Shown piece by piece: positions 1-5,814 of a stretch of DNA of 6,138 nucleotides. This stretch comes from an uncultured Dysosmobacter sp. (GTDB lineage: Bacteria > Bacillota > Clostridia > Oscillospirales > Oscillospiraceae), in assembly GCA_934504065.1 (NCBI GenBank), contig CAKSVQ010000135.1, positions 1 through 6,138 of the forward strand, written 5' to 3'. How positions within the stretch are numbered: position 1 is the first letter of the stretch; the number at the start of each line of letters is the position of its first letter. Under the pieces are notes generated by a model. The model saw only the letters and a list, made by a program, of their open reading frames with translations. It ran no database searches and had not been told where the DNA came from. Made by a program: the position numbers and the translations under genes.

Positions 1-77
1 CTATGTCCTTTTGAACCGCCTACACTTTTTCACCACTCCTCCGCATTTCGGGCTTGACATCTAATAGTTAGTCTTTC

Positions 78-115
78 GTGCAAAGCCCCGTGGGAAGAAC
101 GCGCTTTGTCTGCAC
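78..115 (-). terminator. Weak hairpin downstream of the last operon gene
   Basis: The spacer after the last stop codon contains two arms, GTGCAAAGC (78-86) and GCTTT...GCAC (103-107 and 112-115). They can form a 9-bp stem with a 4-nt bulge and a loop of about 16 nt. It lies just beyond the stop of the terminal glycosyltransferase, where a terminator is expected. No U-run follows the stem on the minus strand (the next bases are GAAAGAC), so it is not a canonical intrinsic terminator. It could be chance or a transcript 3'-end stabiliser. Confidence 0.22.
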
Positions 116-126
116 AGGGCCTGTCA

Positions 127-1263
127 TCATCTTTGTAACTCCTCAAAAATCTGAATGTATTGTTCGGCGTTGTGCGCCCATGTCAGGCGGCACGCGTCCT
201 CCTTGCCCCTTTGGGCAGCGGTGGACGCTTCCTCCGGATGGGTCATGCACCAGCTGATCGTCTTTACAATGGCGTCCGGGTCGTCCGGCGGAACAAGAAA
301 GCCGTTTTCGCCGGAACGGATAAATCCGTCTATGCCCTCGCCCGCTGTGCCGATGGTGACACAGCCAGAGGCCATGGCCTCCAAATAAACAATACCAAAG
401 CCCTCGGGATGACTGGGCATCACGAAAAACTCCGCCTTTGCCATCTCCGCCAGAGCTTCCCCGTTCGGCAGATGACCCAAAAACTGCGCACAGTCCGTAA
501 GACCCAGTTCCCGGCAAAGCGCCTCTAACCGTGTCCGCTCCACACCGCCGCCCACAATGGCCAGCGTAACATCAGGGTAACTCCTCCGCAGACGGGCCAC
601 CGCCCGCAGCGTGTCGCCATAATGCTTGGACGGCACCAGACTGCCGACCTGCACGATACGGTGCGGGATCTTCTCCGCACTGGACAAATGGGAAACGGCA
701 AAACCGTTATAAACCGTATAGACCGGGGTCTTTGTCCCGCAGGAGCGAACGCCCTCCGCCAGCTTAGGACTCACCGCCGCCACCGCATCCGCCGCGTCAC
801 ATCGGCTGCGCAGCATCGGAATCTTCCCCTCCGCCAACGACGTGTTCAAATCGCCGCCGTGGGTAGTAAGGACGGCGGGAATCGCATACTTTTTCTGAAA
901 ATACGGGGTCAGCTGACCTCCGAAAGTAATCGTATGCCCCTGCACCACGTCGGGTTTAAAATCCCGCAGGATGTCCCGGCAGAACAGACGGCACATCCAG
1001 TCGGCGGAAGCCGGATTAAAGGACTGTGCGCCATAGCGGGAAAGCGAGAAGTGCCGGACATAGCATATCTCCACGCCGTCGCGCTCCAGATGCTCCACAA
1101 TGGGGCCGGAGCGCCGCCCCTCATTGGAACGCTTTCCGACGGCGAGCGGAACAATGACCCGCACCCAGTGCCCCGCCTGCACAAAGGCCTGTGCCTGCTG
1201 ATGCACAAAGGAAAGGGTATAGTCAAAGTACATTCCGTGCGGGGTGATAACCAGAATATTCAT
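127..1263 (-). CDS. Glycosyltransferase family 4 (GT-B, retaining)
   Basis: This 378-aa protein is a cytoplasmic or membrane-peripheral glycosyltransferase that would transfer a sugar from a nucleotide donor during assembly of a polysaccharide repeat unit. The GT-B layout is clear. The N-terminal acceptor half opens with MNILVITPHG and has H110 (residues 106-112, VVQGHTI) and THGGD at about 134-138. The C-terminal donor half has VGSLVPSKHYGDTLRA at about 206-221, the Gly-rich turn AIVGGG at 235-240, and an intact EX7E motif (E287 and E295 in PEGFGIVYLEA) followed by ASGCVTIG. NGFLVPPDDPD (320-330) is the usual GT4 tail. Length is normal. The ATG start overlaps the stop of the upstream acyltransferase as ATGA (1260-1263), and only a weak purine stretch precedes it, so translational coupling is likely. 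It is the last gene of the operon, ending in TGA. Donor and linkage cannot be read from sequence. Confidence 0.93.
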   Translation of the reverse strand: MNILVITPHGMYFDYTLSFVHQQAQAFVQAGHWVRVIVPLAVGKRSNEGRRSGPIVEHLERDGVEICYVRHFSLSRYGAQSFNPASADWMCRLFCRDILRDFKPDVVQGHTITFGGQLTPYFQKKYAIPAVLTTHGGDLNTSLAEGKIPMLRSRCDAADAVAAVSPKLAEGVRSCGTKTPVYTVYNGFAVSHLSSAEKIPHRIVQVGSLVPSKHYGDTLRAVARLRRSYPDVTLAIVGGGVERTRLEALCRELGLTDCAQFLGHLPNGEALAEMAKAEFFVMPSHPEGFGIVYLEAMASGCVTIGTAGEGIDGFIRSGENGFLVPPDDPDAIVKTISWCMTHPEEASTAAQRGKEDACRLTWAHNAEQYIQIFEELQR

Positions 1264-2189
1264 AGAGGCTTCTCTTTCTGCTTATCTTCAGGGCAATGCG
1301 CCATGGCCTTCACATGGGCAAGGTGCGCGGAATGGTCCACGGCAAAGTTACCGGAGACCACCGCACCGTCCGGAACATCTTTGGAGGCCACGCTGCCCAG
1401 CAGCACCTGCGCGTCATTCCCCACCGTCAGACGGTTGGACATGACCACCCCGGGGCCGAACTTTGCCCCGTCCCCCGCTTCGACGCGGCCGGAGATCACA
1501 CAGCCCGCGCAGACCTTCACCCGGCGGCCCAGCTTCACCCCATGGTCAATGTGGCTTTGGGCATTCACCCAACACTCATCACCGATCACGGTCTTATCCC
1601 ACGGATACACCGCCCGATGGACGGTGACATTTTCAAAAAGGACAACGCCTTTCCCCAGCTCCACGCTGCCGCAGTGTGTTACATCCATCACACCGCCCTC
1701 CGGCAAATATTTGAACTCATAACCGGGTCCGCCTAATTTCACCCCTGCATGGAGCACCGAATCCTCCCCGACACGACAGGAACCGTGAATGGAAACAAAT
1801 TCCTCCACAGTCACGTTTTCGCCCAGCACCACACCTGTAGGGGCGATATAGGCCAAAGGGCTGATATGGCAGCTGGCGGGAATGACAGAAGGAAGCTGCG
1901 CCGGAGCATAATCCGGAGACTCCGCCAGCCGATTATGAAGCTGAAAATACGCCAGCCGGGGCGTGTTTGAAAGAACGACTCCCTGCTTGCGTTCCGCCAG
2001 CGCCGCCCCGTCTTCCGGACGGCAGATGACGGCGCAAATACGTGGATTATCCAAAAGCTCCCCGGCAAAGCGGGCGTCCTCCAGAAAGGAGAGCATCCCC
2101 GCAGGGCCCTTGGAGTTACTCAAGCCAAGGGCAAAAAATTCTCCGTCCCGCAGGACCTGTTCCGTTGGAAAGAAATCAGAAAGGCGCAT
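1260..2189 (-). CDS. LpxD-like left-handed beta-helix acyltransferase
   Basis: This 309-aa protein has the two-part layout of LpxD (UDP-3-O-acylglucosamine N-acyltransferase). Residues 1 to about 100 resemble the LpxD N-terminal domain: MLSFLEDARFA (32-42), then AVICRPED, then the NTPRLAYFQLHN block (75-86). Residues from about 105 to 280 are imperfect hexapeptide repeats of a left-handed beta-helix, such as VIGDECWVNAQSHIDHGVKLG. H216 in IDHGVKLG sits where LpxD has its catalytic His (AHNVKIG-type motif). Lipid A is not expected in the Gram-positive host suggested here and no other lpx gene is present. I infer an acyl- or acetyltransferase acting on a sugar or sugar nucleotide of this polysaccharide. 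Length is slightly below true LpxD (about 340 aa). The tail, from about residue 285, is charged and outside the repeats. The ATG is fixed by a perfect AGGAGG four bases upstream. Confidence 0.82.
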   Translation of the reverse strand: MRLSDFFPTEQVLRDGEFFALGLSNSKGPAGMLSFLEDARFAGELLDNPRICAVICRPEDGAALAERKQGVVLSNTPRLAYFQLHNRLAESPDYAPAQLPSVIPASCHISPLAYIAPTGVVLGENVTVEEFVSIHGSCRVGEDSVLHAGVKLGGPGYEFKYLPEGGVMDVTHCGSVELGKGVVLFENVTVHRAVYPWDKTVIGDECWVNAQSHIDHGVKLGRRVKVCAGCVISGRVEAGDGAKFGPGVVMSNRLTVGNDAQVLLGSVASKDVPDGAVVSGNFAVDHSAHLAHVKAMAHCPEDKQKEKPL

Positions 2190-2193
2190 GGTG

Positions 2194-2199
2194 CCTCCT
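2194..2199 (-). promoter_or_regulatory. Ribosome binding site of the LpxD-like gene
   Basis: A perfect AGGAGG lies in the 23-nt gap after the SGNH-hydrolase gene, four bases (CACC) from the ATG at 2189-2187. It fixes this start. It also implies strong independent initiation, so this gene can be translated even if the frameshifted upstream gene is not read to its end. Confidence 0.8.
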
Positions 2200-2212
2200 T
2201 TTCAGTCAAGTA

Positions 2213-3318
2213 TTATCGCTCCACCCAGTCTGACCAGACGTCATTTTGCCATGTACGGACATAGGAAAAGCGGTCCTGCCCGATCAGCGGTGAATCATAT
2301 GCGTATTGTTCCGTGCCGCCTGCATCCCTGCGGGTCTCAATATAGCCGCCGCGAGGCAGAACATCCGTAAATTGATTCCACGTATAAGTACCAGGAAACC
2401 CCGAAGGGATACAGCAGCGTTCCGTCCTCCCGCACAGCGTCGGCAGGGGTGTCTCCCGTGATGTTTTCGTGGTTGGCCCCCAAGCAGGAAATCGTCGTCG
2501 CATCCTCCGGCTGGCAAGTCACTTCCGGCTCGGACGCGATAGTTTCCCAGAGCAATGCATAGCCCCCGGTATGGGGATGTGTGCCGCCCCAGTAGCAATA
2601 GCCCAGCGGAAGTCCCGCATCAGCAGCGCACTGTGGAAAATCCCGGTAACAGTCGATATAGTCATATCCGTTTTCCACGCAGAGGGTGCGGACCTCGTCC
2701 GCGATCTGAGCGGTATCCATCGGCATGGATTTGCCGATCTCCAGTACAGATGGGATCGGCGTCAGCACCGTCAGATAGGCGCAGCGCTCATGAAGATATG
2801 AAAGCAGGCTACCGTACTCAGCGTGAAACTCCTCGGGATCACTGCAATTCCATCGGTCATTGGTACCCAACATAACGAAAATGGCATCGTAGCGTTCCCG
2901 TCCTCCAAACAGCAATTCCTTGTGGGCGTTAAACCATTTGGCGGACATACCGCCGATGGCATCATTTTCAAACAGCGTGACCCCGTTGTTTTCCGCTGCC
3001 GCGCGGAGATATTTCACCCAGCCCTGACTCTCCACAGGATTTTCATAGTAACTTTCCCCATTCTCATCCGTCAGAATCAGGCGATATCCGCGTTCGGCGC
3101 GGTCCTCCTGTGTCCAGACGCAGCCTTTGTCGCAGTTTCCGTCCGAAATGCTGTCGCCGATGATAAGGATGCTCTCAAGCTCCCCGGCTTTCAGCGCTTC
3201 AAAGGCCGGAAGCGGGCGAGAAATCTCACTCTGTGTTTGCCAGGGGGGGTAATTGTCCGCATCCGACAGATACAAAAGACAGCATCCCCGCCAGAAGCAC
3301 TGCCAGCAGCTGTTTCAT
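2213..3318 (-). CDS. SGNH/GDSL hydrolase lipoprotein with knob domain, frameshifted twice
   Basis: The region encodes a secreted, lipid-anchored SGNH hydrolase but is broken by two one-base shifts (at 3243-3249 and 2399-2402). Removing one base at each gives 367 aa. The start is ATG 3318-3316, with AGAGG seven bases upstream. Residues 1-20 are a lipoprotein signal peptide (MKQLLAVLLAGMLSFVSVGC, Cys20 for lipidation). Residues from about 46 to 262 are the hydrolase: block I IIGDSISDG with nucleophile Ser56, block II Gly122 (NDAIGG), block III GTND with Asn153, and block V His247 (GGTHPH). The usual Asp three residues before that His is Gly244. Residues from about 300 to 367 resemble a pyocin-knob domain (WNQF, GGYIE, YVRTWQNDVWSDWVER), common on phage tail fibres. 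Likely role: extracellular esterase, deacetylase or acyl transferase on the polysaccharide made by this operon. The substrate is unknown. The ORF from a TTG at 3275 is only the out-of-frame remainder. Confidence 0.85.
2399..2402 (-). other. Frameshift site in the SGNH-hydrolase gene (+1 base)
   Basis: Upstream of this point the hydrolase frame reads TLLYPFG; beyond it, that frame runs into SWYLYVES and soon stops. The next frame continues as PGTYTWNQFTDVLPRGGY to the knob-domain end at 2213. Deleting one base from GGGGTTT (minus strand; the C4 run on the plus strand, or the adjacent AAA) restores one reading frame. Confidence 0.85.
3243..3249 (-). other. C7 homopolymer frameshift at the 5' end of the SGNH gene (+1 base)
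   Basis: The signal-peptide frame (ATG at 3318) reads ...VGCGQLPP, then LANTE and a stop. The hydrolase frame reads ...NYPPWQTQSEIS and carries the catalytic domain. They join if the run of seven C on the minus strand is six, giving GQLPPWQTQ. The join lies just after the lipidated Cys20, in the flexible linker. Confidence 0.85.
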
Positions 3319-3325
3319 TGCAGTA

Positions 3326-3330
3326 CCTCT
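3326..3330 (-). promoter_or_regulatory. Ribosome binding site of the SGNH lipoprotein gene
   Basis: AGAGG lies seven bases upstream of the ATG at 3318-3316 and directly follows the ugd stop codon (TAA, 3333-3331). It decides the start: translation from here produces the lipoprotein signal peptide, which a start at the TTG at 3275 would miss. Confidence 0.7.
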
Positions 3331-4646
3331 TTATACACCCGTCCCGTGATATTCCAGCCCCGCCGCTTCTGCTTCCGCCTTCCGGTAAACATTGCGCAGG
3401 TCGAACAGCACAGGCTGACACAGGTTGGCCTTTACCTGAAGGAAATCCAACGCGCTGAACTCTGTCCACTCTGTTGCAATGACCAGAGCATCCGCATTCT
3501 GCAAGGCTTCCCGCGCGCTGCCGCACCAGACCGCATTGGACGGTTCGCCCAATACTCTTCTGGCGTTTTCCATGGCCTTGGGGTCATACATCCGCAGGGT
3601 ATAGCGTGGATCGGCAAGTAGCGTCCGGGCGATCTCCACCGCAGGGGACTCCCGGATGTCATCCGTCTCCGGCTTGAAAGAAAGGCCCAACAGGGCGATC
3701 ACGCCTCCCTCGGGGAAGCGGCCTGTAATTTTCTTTGCCGCCAGTTCCTTCTGCCGCTGATTGGCCCGGATCACACTCTCCACCACTGTCAGCGGCGCAC
3801 CGTATTTCACTCCGGTATCCGCCAAAGCCTTGGTATCCTTGGGGAAGCAGCTTCCGCCATAACCGGGACCGGGATGCAGAAACTTGGGACTGATGCGGCC
3901 ATCCTTGCCCATCGCAGCGGCCACCTCCAATGCGTTGGCTCCCACCTGCTCACAGAGATTTGCGATCTCGTTGATAAATGTAATTTTTGTGGCAAGGAAA
4001 GCGTTGGAAGCATATTTGATCATTTCCGCCGTCTCCGGCGTGGTGACTACCACGGGTTTATTCGAGCGGGAAAAAACCTTGTACAGTTCCCGCAGCAGCC
4101 GTTCCGCCTTTTCGCTGGCAACCCCAGCACAATGCGGTCCGGGTTATTGAAGTCTCCTACCGCGCGGCCCTCCCGGAGAAATTCCGGGTTGGATGCCACG
4201 TCGAAAGGAATCTCTTTCCCCAGCGATCTCAGCCGCGCCGCCATGCGCGCTTTCAGTGACCGCGCTGTGCCCACAGGCACAGTGGACTTGTCCACCACCA
4301 GCTTATAGCTTCGCATATGATCCGCGATCTCATCCACGGCGCTGTATACATACTTCATGTCGGCGCTGCCATCCGGGGCCTCTGGCGTTCCTACGGCAAT
4401 GAAAATCAGGTCGCCGTGTTCCACAGCTTCCTTAACATCGCAGGTAAAGCGCAGCCGTCCGCTGGAAAGGCCATCAGAAAGCTGCACCTCTGCCCCCGGC
4501 TCGTAGATGGGACAAATACCGTTTTGCAGCTTTTCGATCTTTTCAGGAACCACATCCAGACACACCACTTCGTTGCCCCACTTGGCAAAGCCCAGCCCTG
4601 CGATAAGCCCCACGTAGCCAGTGCCGATAACCGTAATCTTCTGCAT
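3331..4646 (-). CDS. ugd: UDP-glucose 6-dehydrogenase (frameshifted)
   Basis: Ugd oxidises UDP-glucose to UDP-glucuronic acid with two NAD+, supplying the acidic sugar donor for capsule or exopolysaccharide. As given, the gene is split by a missing base at 4122-4125. Restoring one G gives 438 aa, normal for the family. In order: the NAD-binding Rossmann motif VIGTGYVGL (6-14) with the acidic strand end CLDV (29-32), VGTPEAPDGS (85-94), STVPVGT (121-127), NPEFLREG (153-160), the central helix NAFLATKITFINEIAN with Lys221 and Asn226, the catalytic Cys267 in GYGGSCFPKD, and the UDP-binding C-terminal domain with LLGLSFKPETDDIRESP (319-335). The ATG at 4646-4644 has AGGAG eight bases upstream. 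A GTG-started extension from 4715 would overlap the upstream gene and adds residues before the Rossmann motif that do not belong. The paralogous UDP-ManNAc dehydrogenase is less likely given the GYGGSCFPKD context and overall match to Ugd. Confidence 0.93.
4122..4125 (-). other. Frameshift site in ugd (-1 base)
   Basis: The N-terminal frame reads NNPDRIVLG and then goes astray (LPAKRRNG) to a stop at about 4047. The neighbouring frame reads VASEKAERLLRELYKVFSR and continues through the catalytic and C-terminal domains. Adding one G to the G-run on the minus strand gives the family-typical VLGVASEKAE, so one base is missing here. Confidence 0.88.
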
Positions 4647-4654
4647 ATCCTTCT

Positions 4655-4659
4655 CTCCT
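4655..4659 (-). promoter_or_regulatory. Ribosome binding site of ugd
   Basis: AGGAG is eight bases upstream of the ATG at 4646-4644, in the 16-nt gap after the glycosyltransferase stop (TAA, 4665-4663). It supports the ATG that places the Rossmann motif at the N-terminus and argues against the longer GTG start. Confidence 0.75.
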
Positions 4660-4662
4660 GTC

Positions 4663-5808
4663 TTAACGGTATAAGCGCGCGGCCAAAGCGCGATAGTCCA
4701 GCAGCTCCTTTGCACAGCGCTCCGCGTTGCGCCGCAGGTCCTCCAGTCCGATTCCCCCCGCTGCCAGCTTCCGAAATATTCGGATCATATCATTCTCGTC
4801 TTTTTCCCAGAGGATATTGCCGTAATCATATCCTCCCACATAGTCAGGGTGCGGATAGATCATCACCGGACAGCGGCAGCACACGGCATTCTGCATAATG
4901 GCAGAGACCTTGCCGGGCTGGCAATAGAGATCGGCGGCGCAAAGATATTCCTGCAGGTCATCGCCGGACTTCCACCCCAAATATGTCACCCGCGGGTCAG
5001 CGGCCATTTCGGCGGTAAGTGCCTCCTTGTCTTCTTCAGGAATCGAGCCAATGACCGCCAAGCGGGCTTTCAGTTCCGGCACAGCGGCGAAGGCCCGCAG
5101 CAAAGAATCTGTTTTCTTTTGGGGTTCCAGCTTGCCCGCATGCACCAGCAGCAGTTCATTTGGCTGCACCCCCAATTCGGCGCGGCGGGCAGTCCTGCCG
5201 GAATGATACGCTTCCTCCGTGGGCAAAACGCCCCCCAGAGGATAAAACTCCATCACTTCTCTTGGCACACCGTAGACCTCTGCACTGAAACGGCAGGTCT
5301 CACTGGTCGTATAAAAATACTTTTCCAAATAAGGCAGCGCCCTGCGCACAAGACTGCGGTAAAACATCCGGTGCAGCACATGCAGCGACAGCCAGTTGGT
5401 CCCGCTGGTGTAGTAGTCCGCATGGGTATCGGCGTAGAGCTTGACGCCGGTATGGTTTCTTTTATAGTGAAGCACATCCAGAACGGAATAAAAAGCAAGT
5501 CCATGGCAAAGGATCACATCCGGGGCAAACTCCTCCAGCAGGGCATACAGACCCCTGACCTTGCGGAATTTCTCCGTGACAAATCGGCCCAGCACGTGGA
5601 CATAGGGCAGCCGCACCAGACGCACACCGTCTGGCAGACGCAAATCCTCATAGCCTGTGGAAACGACCGCGCCGTTTTCATATTTTGCCGCGTTGGAGAC
5701 AAACAGCACCTCGTTGCCGTCCAGCGCGTTGATGTGGGAAAGATAGTTATCCTGATAGGTCATGCCCTCGGTAAAAAAGCAGGCAAGGCCGATGTGGGCG
5801 ATCTTCAT
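4663..5808 (-). CDS. GT-B glycosyltransferase with degenerate EX7E motif
   Basis: This 381-aa protein is probably a polysaccharide glycosyltransferase related to GT4. The N-terminal half begins MKIAHIGLACFFTEGMTYQ, a nucleotide-fold strand followed by an acceptor-side loop, and contains DVILCHGLAFYS (97-108) and YADTHADYY (125-133). The C-terminal donor half has LVHAGKLEPQKKTDSLLRAF (221-240) with the GK...K donor-phosphate motif (K226, K231), then the AVIGSIP strand (251-257) and YLGW (276-279). Where classical GT4 enzymes have E-x7-E, this one reads CQPGKVSAIMQNAVCC (296-311), with Pro297 and Gln305 at the two Glu positions. PHPDYVGGYDYGN follows. The protein is soluble with no membrane segment. 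The ATG follows the galE stop by 6 nt. The best ribosome binding site is a GGAG 11 bases upstream inside galE, so coupling to galE is likely. It could be a related GT-B family outside GT4. Sugar specificity is unknown. Confidence 0.85.
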   Translation of the reverse strand: MKIAHIGLACFFTEGMTYQDNYLSHINALDGNEVLFVSNAAKYENGAVVSTGYEDLRLPDGVRLVRLPYVHVLGRFVTEKFRKVRGLYALLEEFAPDVILCHGLAFYSVLDVLHYKRNHTGVKLYADTHADYYTSGTNWLSLHVLHRMFYRSLVRRALPYLEKYFYTTSETCRFSAEVYGVPREVMEFYPLGGVLPTEEAYHSGRTARRAELGVQPNELLLVHAGKLEPQKKTDSLLRAFAAVPELKARLAVIGSIPEEDKEALTAEMAADPRVTYLGWKSGDDLQEYLCAADLYCQPGKVSAIMQNAVCCRCPVMIYPHPDYVGGYDYGNILWEKDENDMIRIFRKLAAGGIGLEDLRRNAERCAKELLDYRALAARLYR

Positions 5809-5814
5809 AGGGCA

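Noticed and set aside
1..36. Short minus-strand peptide (about 10 residues, starting GTG after a GGAGG)
   Set aside because: It is too short to judge, its ribosome binding site is too close to the start codon, and nothing in it is recognisable.
54..82. Plus-strand promoter suggested by a perfect TTGACA at 54-59
   Set aside because: No acceptable -10 hexamer lies 16-18 bases downstream, and no plus-strand gene follows.
622..1722. A 366-codon open frame on the plus strand
   Set aside because: It lies antisense across two well-supported genes, and its translation is rich in His, Arg, Pro and Thr with no recognisable domain. It is a by-product of the GC-rich opposite strand.
2337..3275. SGNH hydrolase starting at the TTG at 3275 without a signal peptide
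   Set aside because: The preceding frame has an ATG with a good ribosome binding site and a clear lipoprotein signal peptide that joins across the C7 run, so the TTG is an artefact of the frameshift.
2823..3458. A 211-codon open frame on the plus strand
   Set aside because: It is antisense to the SGNH-hydrolase catalytic domain and the end of ugd, and has no motif and no ribosome binding site of note.
4047..4715. ugd starting at the GTG at 4715
   Set aside because: This start would overlap the upstream glycosyltransferase and add 23 residues before the Rossmann motif. The ATG at 4646 has AGGAG at ideal spacing.
4317..4898. A 193-codon open frame on the plus strand
   Set aside because: It is antisense to ugd and the upstream glycosyltransferase, and is low in recognisable structure.
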